From: Lithospermum erythrorhizon
Lineage: Eukaryota > Streptophyta > Magnoliopsida > Boraginales > Boraginaceae
Length of the DNA stretch: 64,000 nucleotides
Assembly: GCA_019722365.1 (NCBI GenBank)
Contig: JADFUC010000391.1
Coordinates: 1,302,001 to 1,366,000, forward strand
Reading direction: 5' to 3'
The translations under genes were made by a program, and so were the position numbers. Positions within the stretch are counted from its first letter, which is position 1. Every line of letters begins with the position of its first letter. This document shows, one piece after another, positions 49,956-59,249 of this stretch. The notes under the pieces are model-generated. The model was not told the DNA's origin and did no database searches. It saw only the letters and a program-made list of their open reading frames with translations.

Positions 49956-51897
49956 GATTAATTATCGAGGCCCAGTTTGTGGCAGTTTGTGGTTAGAATC
50001 GATAGGTAGGCAGAAGGGTATGACGCATCTTTGTGAAGATTCGGTCGGTCGATTTTCCCACGTTATGGAAGATATTATGGAAGATTATGCAATACGGAAA
50101 GAAGCGACAAAACAGCCCATGGGGCTTGAGAAGATGGATGCGGATATGGATAAGGATGGAATGGGCCATTAAATCACGGGTGTGATCCCAGGACCTTGTT
50201 TGTCAAAGCGTTGTTGCTAATGTTGCTAAGGGAGCCGCCTGAGGCTGGTGAGGCTTTATCACGTGCAGCATGAGAAACCTTAAAATAATAAAGGTCTTAC
50301 CATGAAAAAGCTATTTCACGCTTAAGATGCCGGAGAAAGTAGACATGTGAGGCAGCAATGATTTAATAGCATTATTAATCAAGCGCTCGACGGTAGATGT
50401 TAATGTTGATGATGAGATCACGAGCTTTGATTTTGTTGAGCTTTGGATTACACGAAGGTTAGAACTTAAATGAGAGGCGGCGGTTAGTAATTCTAGCCGA
50501 GTACTAACAAAGAGTTGAACTTAAGGTGGTTGTAGAGTAATCTGTCTGAGGAGTACGTAAAACCTTCGTGTAAGTGAAGAGGAGTCTTAAGGGTTACTGC
50601 ATTAAGTGTAGGAAGAGGAAGGAGAATGGGAGGCAGAGGTTTGGAAATAAGTGGGAATCACGGTAAGAGGTAGAAGTAATTACGATCTTGTGTCTTTGGG
50701 GTTGTAGCCAGCAGATTCATGAAGAAGCTATTCTCCACAAGCTAGGTGATCTGTATTTCATGTTGGCGATTATTAAACTTTGGTTTTTATGCATGAATCT
50801 TTCGTTGATTCTGGATAGTAGATTAAGACTTAACTGCATCTTTGGCATGATAGAGATGTAATGGTGAATTATGTTTACGGGATTATGGAATTAAATGCTG
50901 GCGATGGTGAAGCAGGTTGGATGCTTAAATAGGTATGGGAGATGTGAATCGAGAGTTGTCGAATGGTTCCTTTTTAGAGCGTAAAGGTGAGGTATGTTTC
51001 GAAATTAGGGAAGAGTTTAATTTAGGTCAGTGCAGGATGGTGATGGTTGTCGAACTACTTTGAAGATGGTAAGCTGGAAGAGTTATTTGGGAGCGATGGT
51101 AATATGGCAAAGAGGCGAAGTCGGTGCACATACTTGACCGGCCGGTTCTCGAGAGAAGAGGTTGAAGAAGAGAGAGGATGCGGGTCTGCCGAGCTTGAGT
51201 GAGGTCGACATGGGAGTTTCTCTGAAGATAGAAAGGATTGCTCAGTTGAGGTGAAATTTTTATTTCTGGATGTGTTGAGAGGTTCTCGGGAGATTACGAG
51301 GAGGCTGGCGTGCAAATGAATGCGTGAAGGTGAAGATACTGGCCGGCGAATGTAATCTGGTGATGAGTTAATTTGAAGGAACTACGGGGAAGGATCTGAC
51401 CGGTTACGTGTTGCATGAATCATCTGAGTTAGCGGCGTGTTTCAAAGAAATCGCGGGCGAAGGTATTCCCGAGCCTGCGATTAGCACACACTTCAAAAAA
51501 GCTGTTGAAAGGTGTTCGATCAGCAATAAGAAGTCGATGAATTCGATCGAGAAGTAGATCGGCGATGGAATGGGAAGGTAGAAGAGAGAGTGTTGATGAC
51601 CAAAATCAAACTTGGAGGTTTTTCGAGGTGCACAGGTTGAGAAGATCGTGAAATCGAAGGCGAGCGAGCGTGGTGATTGTTAATGCGAGATGAGGAAAAT
51701 CGGCGGGGTAAAGTAATGACTAATGGGTCTACCCGGTAGTCGAGTTGGTGTCATTAGGATGTTAAAGGATTGAAAAAAAAGATCTTTGAAGTTAGGATCG
51801 GCTTGAGTGGGAGTTAATGATGAACTTCCGGGAAGAGGCTGTAGCTGCGAGAATGGTGGCAGAAGACGGTGATCAAATTTGTCTTAGAGTGGGAGAT

Positions 51898-52473
51898 TGT
51901 TGGAATTGAACCTAATTTGAGACGGTTTGGCTCTAATTATTTCCCTAATTAGTCAACTAGGATATATCTTGGCGCTTGGTAGGTTTTATTTTTAGGGCGG
52001 GTTTTTGAAACTTTGGAGGCGAGAAAAGACATAGTCTTGGGTTTTTAACACATAAACCTAGGATGATTTAAAGTAAGTTTTATTTATCCACATAAATCGT
52101 AGAATAGAGAAAGCGTAATCGTCGCAAGATAATATTCGATCTTTAATATTATTATTATTGAAGCATGGTTTTTGTTCTTGAAGAAGCTTGAGAGTTTATG
52201 CTTCTTCTTGATAGAACTTTGTGGTTAGAGATTTTAGGTGTATGAAAATACTTTCGACATAGATTATAACTAGTGGTAGGGGCATAACGATCTTGGTTTT
52301 ATTAATTAGTTCTTGACGGCCAACCAGGGCCGTCCTTCAGCATTTAGGGGAGCATATTATAAAGAATGCTTGTGTACATTTATTCCTTAAATTTAAATGG
52401 AGTTTTTTATTGATTAAACTTTAGCAAACTTCAGGAAGGATTTAGAGATTAATCTGCTTTATAATAATTAAAT
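51898..52473 (+). repeat. 3' LTR of the 49-52 kb Copia
   Basis: It starts TGTTGGAATTG directly after GTGGGAGAT. The right end is placed at the ATAATAATT following CTGCTTTA, by comparison with the 5' LTR. Confidence 0.75.
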
Positions 52474-53899
52474 TGTGTTTTGACCACTGCAGCCGGAATA
52501 ATAGTCGTATGTTTTGGCCAGCGGCAGCGGGGAATAATAGTAAATTGTGTTTTGATGTGAGTTATGATAGTTAAATGTAGCGCCGATTCACTGCCACGCT
52601 TTGAAACCGCCTTTGTTTCATGCGAAAGTTTGTTGTGATTTTGACAGCGGTAAAAATGTGTTGTGATCATGAGTGTTAGCTCTTGAGATTTATGTGATCT
52701 TGATTGGTATTGTGTGGGCATTTTGCTAGTGTAATTTGTATATGTTATAATTATTATTATAATATTAAGTGTATATGGTATAGTAATTTGAATCGGTTGC
52801 TCCCGTATTTTTAGAGATAGTTAGTTTACTTACGGGCTATTTATAGTTGACCCCCACCATACCAAATCGAACTTTCGGACATAAGTGTAGAGTTTAGCTG
52901 AAGATGTTGTTTTGTCTCTTCTTTATCGTATATATATACTTATATGTGATTGGTTGAGAGGGTTGTTAAGTGAAATAGATTTGAATGTTCGCAGAAATCT
53001 TGCAGGCAGGGGTGTTGTAATGTTTACTTTTGATAATTCTAGTGTTCAAGCATTTGTATTGACGCTAGCATATGTTGAGTTTTGGTTCACATGACCTTCG
53101 AGGTGGGTAAGGCTCACGCCGGAGGCTTGGTTAGAGTGGCGTGTGACATTCAAACGTTTTGGATTTGTGTGTTCTGAGTGGAGTGCGTAGAATAATTTTG
53201 GTATCTTTCTTTTAAGCAGATTTAAAATTGAAGCAATGCTTAGAATGATAAATTTTTAGTCGTGTCTTATTTTTACGTTAAAATTCATCACGTATGAAAA
53301 TTATGAGGCAATATGTTAAAATATCTTGAAGTAAGCCCAGAAGATAGTTTGTCGCATGAAACACTGAAGGGATTTGAAGACCGTTATTAATTCGATATGA
53401 CTACATGTCTACTGTAATATTTCTATACAGAGATAGCCATCTCAATTATTTTAGGTTACCATCTGCAAATAAATATGCATGTATGCTAACATGACAGAAA
53501 ACATGTAACCCATGCATCTAAAATCTCGAATTTAAGCTAAAATATGGTGGTTTGTTAGATTCCATAATCTAAAAAATATGTTGGACTGTAGCAATCTCAC
53601 GCGGCGGACGCTTTTTCACTCGCACCACTCACACCTCTATCCTGAATGATCTCATCCATCATCCTCATTTCCTCCGTCAATAATACCATTAAACAAAAAG
53701 CTACTACTCTCACTCTAGCACATGAAAAAATAAAAGAATACATGCTTAATTATTATTGCTCTTCTGCATCCAACACCCCCAAGAATTCGTCCTTAGTTTG
53801 GCAAGTCAAGATGGGGAAATAAATTTGGTTTAGGCGGTTGAGTCCTTGGTTTCTTCGACGGGCTCAAATAAACAATATTATTTATTCAATGTCTGCTAC

Positions 53900-54190
53900 A
53901 AAAGCTAAGTTCAATTTAAATCCATTTGCATGTCTCAAATTAAATATATAATCAATAAATTGCTAAGTTCAATTGAAAACCCTCTATATGTGTGAAATTA
54001 AATATTTGTTGAACGAATGCGTCCCACTTTGCATTGGTATTCAATCAGGGAGGATGGTATCATAGACAGGTCCGTAGCAGCAACAATTACTCAGGGATCG
54101 AACCAGCGCAGCCGTCTGTGAGGCGCCATAAAGCGACAGGTATCCGCTGAGTGTGAAATTAAATATTATGATGAATAAATTGGATATATG
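53900..54190. repeat. Tandem 58-bp duplication interrupted by a SINE
   Basis: GCTAAGTTCAATTTAAATCC..AAATTAAATATATAATCAATAAAT at about 53905-53960 is followed by GCTAAGTTCAATTGAAAACC..GAAATTAAATATT. The second unit is cut by the SINE insertion at 54007-54150 and resumes with ATGATGAATAAAT. Confidence 0.65.
53990..54167 (-). mobile_element. tRNA-derived SINE with perfect 17-bp target duplication
   Basis: The 17-mer GTGTGAAATTAAATATT is present exactly at 53990-54006 and 54151-54167, framing a 144-base body. On the minus strand the body starts at TCAGCGGATACCTG, an A-box-like motif, and about 48 bases later has GGTTCGATCCC, a consensus RNA polymerase III B box (plus-strand complement at about 54095-54105). 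Head orientation, box spacing and long target duplication together define a short SINE. It is GC-richer than its surroundings. No poly-A tail is evident; the tail side reads TTCAACA. Confidence 0.85.
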
Positions 54191-55560
54191 GTTTCACATT
54201 TACAATGTGTTAATATGTTTTTATGTATGATACTAGATTTTATGGGTTCTTCTTGGCTTCAATTTCTGATATGTGCAATCTTTACTTGTTATTGCCTTGA
54301 ATTTATGATATCAATTTGTTAATTGGTTACAAGATTTTTTTTATTGGAATTGATAATTTCTTATTCCTTAGAAATATGCTTTTGGAATTCCTATTAGGTT
54401 AGTCCTAATTGTTCTCTATTGTACTTAATTAATGATCTTTTATTTTTAACTGCTAGACGTCCTTGGTTATGATGAACTAGTCATATTGATTACTAATGAT
54501 TACTGGTGAATGTTTGTTCATATTGAAATCTTAAGGCTTTGGTGATTGCTGGTTAGAATTGAACAGCTTTGATGATTACTGGTTAGAATTGAAATAGCTC
54601 CATATGACAACATTGTATTATTTTTAATGAAATTCTAAAATAGCCAATATGAGATATAATTAGACTTGCATTAAATGCAATGCTGGTTATATTAGATTAT
54701 TGATAGTTACTGTTAGGGATATTTCAATCATTTTAAATAAAACTGAAGTTGAAATAGCTTTATACCTAATGGTAGCAAGTATACTCTCAAGCATACTAGC
54801 TCCATTTATGCTTTGCCTTACATTATCTGCCATAAGAAAAACCAGACTTTAAGCCATACAAAAGTAGAAGGTATGCCTTTAATTTGCAAATCATGACCAA
54901 AATATAACAAACATGCTGGTTTGTCGTTGTTGAAAATGTATTCCTCATTTTGGCATTACATGTTTGATCATTAACAAGTTGGTTTTGTGTCATATGCATA
55001 CTTTATATATCTATGTCTGTAAAAGTAGTTTATCTTTAATGTATATGCCAGCATTTATAATATTCAACTGTAACATGTAGTCCATAAGTTAAGTTTCTAA
55101 GAGTATGATTGTTTTATACTTTTATGGTAGGTAGACAATATTGTGCATATTTTGTTTTCATTTAATGTTTAAGGCCTTAACATTTATAGCCATGATGTGT
55201 ATTCTCATATAACATCAAGCTCATAACCTGTAGCATTACACACTTATATGTTTATTACCTACCTTTTTTATTACATCCTTTTAAAGTGTTATATAAGTAA
55301 ATAATTACTATATTTTCATGTGTGAACTCTTTGAAACTATGGGAGACATGTATACTATGAGATCCAATAGCTATTATATAAATATATATGAGAGAAATAA
55401 ACAGGTAGAAATAAATGTTCATGCATGTATATAATTAAATCTCTCAATCTGTGTTGTTTTATAAATTGAAAATGTGTATGTAATCTATTCTATAGTATTC
55501 AATTTTTTAAAATACCTTTGATAGAGTAAAATTTCAAAGAGGGATTTATATGTACGTTCA
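54190..55560. other. AT-rich region, no gene recognised
   Basis: No exon, RNA or inverted end is recognised. A short direct repeat (GATTACTGGTTAGAATTGAA) occurs at about 54545 and 54575. This is presumably the non-coding 5' part of the Helitron-containing insertion or its flank. Confidence 0.45.
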
Positions 55561-55752
55561 TATGCCGCAGAATGGATAAAGACCGTCAAAGAGAACGTTA
55601 TAAACGCTATTATGCAGGTTTGTCTATTTAAACAAACCTGATATTCTATTAGAAATAATATCTATATTTACGTATAAAAGTAAATGCGGAACACATCTAA
55701 AGCTTTTAGAAATAGAAATACTATCTATATTTACGTATAAAAGAAATGCGAC

Positions 55753-56040
55753 ATGTCGAACATACAAAAAGCGCTTTTAGAAAAAAAATTAAGTCTGAAA
55801 TTCATGTACTTACAATCAAATCAACCAATGGATACTTGGGTATACAAACAGCACACAAAGATCAAATCAATAAGAGGCGAAGAGAGCTACGAGCAGATAG
55901 ATTTCATACTTCATCGTTCTTTTTTGCCTGCGCCATTAAAATTAGTTGGAAAACACACAGGATACATTATCATTGATATCTACTATAAATACTTCCAAGA
56001 AAAAGCCAACAAAATAAGCGATATTTCAGATGCAAGTTGA
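55753..56040 (+). CDS. Open frame of 95 aa in the Helitron block, unrecognised
   Basis: The first residues (MSNIQKALLEKK) look like the charged N-terminal segment of Helitron proteins. The rest, including GKHTGYIIIDIYYKYF, is not recognised. It follows a probable splice donor at 55617 and a duplicated TATCTATATTTACGTATAAA segment (55661-55680, 55723-55742). It may be a remnant exon; no function is proposed. Confidence 0.3.
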   Translation: MSNIQKALLEKKLSLKFMYLQSNQPMDTWVYKQHTKIKSIRGEESYEQIDFILHRSFLPAPLKLVGKHTGYIIIDIYYKYFQEKANKISDISDAS

Positions 56041-56341
56041 TGGTACATCAGAAAGAACAATCCAGTTGACTGAGGTACAAATGAAATTATGTGAATTATA
56101 TTATGATATATATATATTACTTATAGATATGTAAAGCTATATATCACAGCTTAATTCAGTTAAATGTCAGTTGTCATGAATGCAACAATTATAGGTGTTA
56201 CTAAGTTAAACTAAATATGATATTCGGCCCAAATCTGATTCTCATACATCTTTATACAAAATAACATCGAGGAAAGAAATCATTTGGAATACGTAGCAGT
56301 GAGTGCGGTGATTTTCAGAGCCTATCCCAAAAACCTCTAAG

Positions 56342-56770
56342 GCACAAAAGTTACCACAACACAAGCTCATTCTCAAGAAAAACAGTCAAATAATTCTTCT
56401 TAGGAATATTAATCCAATTGAGGGGTTATGCAACGGCACTAGACTCATATGCAAGGAATTACTCCCTAATGTCATTGGTGCTTTGATTGCAACGGGACAA
56501 CATAGAGGAAAACATGTTTGGATACCCAGGATTCCATTGGAAACTAATCCTACTGATACAAAATATTTTGTGAGGAGGCAGATACCCGTTCGACTGTGTT
56601 TCGCCATGACCATAAATAAATCTCAAGGGCAAACATTAGATTATGTCGGATTATATCTTAGCCATTGTTTGCCATGGACAGCTTTATAGGTTTAAAGAAG
56701 CGAAAACAGGCAGAAATGTTAAAGTGCTTATAGTTCCTCCTACCTGCATTGACCAGGGCGATCACTTAAC
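56342..56770 (+). pseudogene. Helitron PIF1-like helicase, C-terminal fragment
   Basis: In one frame from 56342 the peptide includes LPQHKLILKKN, INPIEGLCNGTRLI, IATGQHRGKHVWIPRIP and FAMTINKSQGQTLDYVGLYL, which correspond to the late motifs of Helitron PIF1/Rrm3-type helicases. After about 56665 the match continues in another frame (HGQLYRFKEAKTGRN and KVLIVPPT), where functional copies have an ALSRAKTGRNVK-type motif. There is therefore at least one frameshift, and the ATPase Walker motifs upstream are absent. Confidence 0.85.
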
Positions 56771-57138
56771 GTTGCTATATAATAGAAGTCACTCTGAAAG
56801 CAAGGTGTTAATTCTTTGCATCATAAACTATTTTTTTTGGGAAAACATCTTTTGCTAGCAAATATATAGAAGTAAAACTTATAGTTTTTGTGGCATATAA
56901 TATTAGCCTTCCTAGCAAATATAAGTATATATATATATATATATATAGTAATGCTAATTTCTTCTGAAGTTCGTTGCTTGAATGTTGTTGTGTCTATTTG
57001 TATGGCTTGGTCTTATGAAAAGTATTGTTATGATACTCTTACACATTTATCTCATCAGGTAAGATATGAATGTAAACATACTATTTCTTATAGTACAAGT
57101 ACAATTGTCTAATCTTCCAATATATATTGTGTATGCAG

Positions 57139-57538
57139 ATGGAGAGAGCAACTCTGCTCATCCCCCAAATCCGTAATGATACAAGAAATTGGACTGCTAG
57201 GGTCACGATCACTGAAGACATTCCAATTTTAGCATCCTCCCGTGGTCTGCAATTAAAACGATATGTTTTTACTGATGATGAGGTACCCCTATAGATCTTC
57301 ATTTATCATTTTAGTGCATCTACAGTAATATTTACAAAACTGAGTTTGCGCTTCACAGGGAAATCAGATAATGGCTACAATCTTTGCAGACATCATTCCA
57401 GTATTCTCTCCAGTTCTCCAGCTATACAAAGTTTATGAAATATCAGGAGCTCAAGTAAGATTTGTACAACCGGAGTATCGTATCTTAGACCAGAGCCAAA
57501 CAATGGGTTTCTCAACAGCCTACTCTGATGTCCAATGA
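57139..57538 (+). CDS. RPA70-like OB-fold protein of the Helitron, short
   Basis: Two exons, 57139-57282 and 57359-57538, join in frame with GT-AG ends to give 107 aa before a TGA. The content fits the first OB fold of RPA1-like proteins (DUF223 type): NWTARVTITEDIPI, LQLKRYVFTDDEGNQIMATI and YKVYEISGAQVRF. Family members bind single-stranded DNA, and plant Helitrons usually carry such genes. Full-length relatives are several hundred residues, so this is truncated by the TGA, which may be an indel effect; related text continues at 57930-58030. The true start may lie in an upstream exon. Confidence 0.65.
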
Positions 57539-57935
57539 CTCCTTCTGAGGCCAAATCGTTACATAGCAGTGGCATTACTCCTATAGGCCTTATTCCAAAT
57601 TTTATTTAAAAACTTCATTATGAGAAGTAAAGTATGAATATCCTTCTCTAAACTTTACAAATGCATTGGGTCACATGTACATATATATGATATATTTACT
57701 GACTAGCTAAATATACAGAAAAGTCTATAGTTACATGAGTCTAAGGTGAAATAAGCATCCACCAACAGGCTATTCTAGATCTTTCCTCTTTCGGTTCTTG
57801 AGAGTTCTAGTTATAGAGCGACTCTACCAATCCTTTTGCGGATAGTCTGTTTTTCAACATGTTACTTGTTACCTATTCTTCTATTCTCCGATCTCTGTTA
57901 TTAGTCTGTTTGCGAACTCTAATGGAATGCAAATC

Positions 57936-58205
57936 TTCGTTGACCTCAAAACTTATCGAGGCAGCAAACAATTGCGCAGTTGTATTGGCTAAAAGACTGA
58001 CAATAACCAGATACAAAGGTTATTTTCATAATATATATATATATCAGTATTGGCTAAAAGACTGACAATAACCAGATACAAAGGTTATTTTCATAATATA
58101 TATATATATAAGGTCCCAAAACTTATCGAGGCAGCAAACAATTGTGCAGTTATTGGCTAAAAGACTGACAACCTTGAATACAAAGGTTATTTGCCATAAT
58201 ATATA
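57936..58205 (+). repeat. Tandem triplication of an RPA-like exon segment
   Basis: The segment AAAACTTATCGAGGCAGCAA..GGCTAAAAGACTGACAATAA..CAAAGGTTATTTTCATAATA occurs in full at 57946-58040. It recurs as a 3' part at 58046-58110 and as a diverged near-full copy at 58117-58200. In the first copy it encodes KLIEAANNCAVVLAKRLTIT, like the linker and start of the next RPA OB fold. Each copy ends in a TA-rich run. Confidence 0.8.
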
Positions 58206-58299
58206 CTCTTCTCTATATATATAGTATTTATATATTATATATATAAATATTTTTAACACATAATTATGTTTCATCACCATGCTGCAGTTCTTTCGCTTC

Positions 58300-58545
58300 G
58301 CTCAAGAACAGCTCATCATACCATGAATCCTCAATCGGCGTTATTTACAAATACTAAATCACCAAGTATATACTTATTTTTTCCTTGCTTGACATTATTT
58401 ACATACGAATAATAATGCAACGGAAATTCAGAACAAAGTCCACCCACTAAGGATGATGTAAATGCAGAAAGTCAGCCGAAGGAAATTCCAGACACCAAAG
58501 ACCAAGCAAATGCAGATACTCTGAAAGAGAATGAACTCTGAAGAC
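58300..58545 (+). pseudogene. Possible 3' end of the Helitron RPA-like gene
   Basis: The text around 58435-58540 is rich in Lys, Asp, Glu, Asn and Pro codons (for example PTKDDVNAESQPKEIPDTKD) and ends at a TGA. It resembles the low-complexity C-terminal tail of RPA-like proteins, but this is weak evidence. Confidence 0.35.
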
Positions 58546-58896
58546 ATAAAATCTTCCTTCTTTTGATTACCAACTTTCAAGCAATTATCGTTTGTAAATA
58601 AAACCTCCTCTTTTGACTCCCACCTTCAAGCATGGGTGGTTGATAAACATAAACAATCGAGATCAATGCACTACTAAACGTAGGGAAAACTGACGCCAAC
58701 CCATGTTCAAGAAAGTCATTCAATAATTTTGTATGAACCTTTTTGGAATATAATGCTTTCGGAATGACTACTACTAGATCTTTCGACATATCATTCATTT
58801 TCATTTAGCCCCTTCATGGTAATTCACAGGATTTCAAAGAAGTCAAAAGGGCTAAATTGGGCATCTCGTCAGACTTTGCCCAGGAACTAATATTAG

Positions 58897-59100
58897 AGCA
58901 GCTCTCGTTAAAATTCGCCCCAAATAAACCCTTGAGGGCTAACATTTCGCAACTCGTCAAAATTATCCCAAACAAGCCCCTAGGGGCGTTCTCTTGAGCT
59001 CTACTCAAAATTTACATATAATAAACCCCTGCAACCTAATATTTCGCAGCTGTCGTCAAAATTCACCAGAAATAAGCCCTAAGGGCTCAAATTGGGCATA
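58897..59100. repeat. Four tandem units of about 50 bp
   Basis: Units starting near 58897, 58949, 59000 and 59047 share GCAGCTCTCGT / GCAACTCGT / GCTCTACT / GCAGCTGTCGT, then CAAAATT, then CC(A/C)AA(A/C)AAGCCC or close variants. GGGCTAAATTGGGCAT (58848) and GGGCTCAAATTGGGCAT (59083) bracket the array. Confidence 0.65.
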
Positions 59101-59249
59101 ACTAAATTTTAGGAAAATTTTTGGCACAATGGAACTATTTTCAATATAAACTAAAATATAATATAAAGTTATATTAAACATATTAAATTAAATAATTTGC
59201 TTCGCTAACTAAATTTTTGTGCAATTAAATCGATTACTTGTAAAGATTA

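Larger units (their letters stand above)
49428..52473 (+). mobile_element. Ty1/Copia element with internal deletion
   Basis: The LTRs are 49428-about 49955 and 51898-about 52473, both starting TGTTGGAATTGAA and sharing AAAAGACATAGTCTT, AAAGCGTAATC, TTTTCGACATAGATT and GGATTTAG in order. The canonical polypurine tract GTGGGAGATTGTTGG leads into the 3' LTR at 51898. A weak primer-site match (TTATCGAGGCCC) follows the 5' LTR. Only 1.9 kb lies between, with decayed Gag text near 50040-50460 (including FNSIINQ-type sequence) and RNase H-like text (TGYVLHESSELAAC) near 51400-51440. Integrase and reverse transcriptase are missing. It inserted into the Gypsy LTR; candidate target duplication AATAAT. 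Confidence 0.8.
48560..53330 (+). mobile_element. Gypsy chromovirus-type LTR, split by a Copia insertion
   Basis: The right part contains TTGGTTGAGAGGGTTGTTA (about 52950) and GGTTCACATGACC, then GGTGGGTAAGGCTCACGCCG and GTGTGACATT at 53085-53150. These phrases are familiar from 3' portions of plant Tekay/Del-type LTRs. The left part (about 48560-49427) starts near TTGTCACGTAAGCGG and is AT-rich with no coding sequence. The Copia at 49428-52473 interrupts it: CCGGAATAATAGTCGT and GTGTTTTGACCAC occur on both sides. No gag-pol is present, so it is probably a solo LTR. Confidence 0.55.
55572..58540 (+). mobile_element. Decayed Helitron with RepHel and RPA remnants
   Basis: The block contains, in order, an N-terminal-like piece (MDKDRQRERYKRYYA at 55572-55617), an unrecognised open frame that may start with the continuation SNIQKALLEKK (55753-56040), a PIF1-type helicase C-terminus (56342-56770) and RPA-like OB-fold exons (57139-58030). 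RepHel plus RPA-like genes in one orientation is the plant Helitron layout. The replication-initiator and most helicase motifs are absent, so it cannot move by itself. The termini (5' TC, 3' hairpin and CTRR) were not identified. Confidence 0.7.

Noticed and set aside
54095..54150. Possible tRNA gene on the minus strand (A-box-like motif and GGTTCGATCCC)
   Set aside because: No cloverleaf with acceptor or anticodon stems can be drawn, and a perfect 17-bp target duplication marks it as a SINE.
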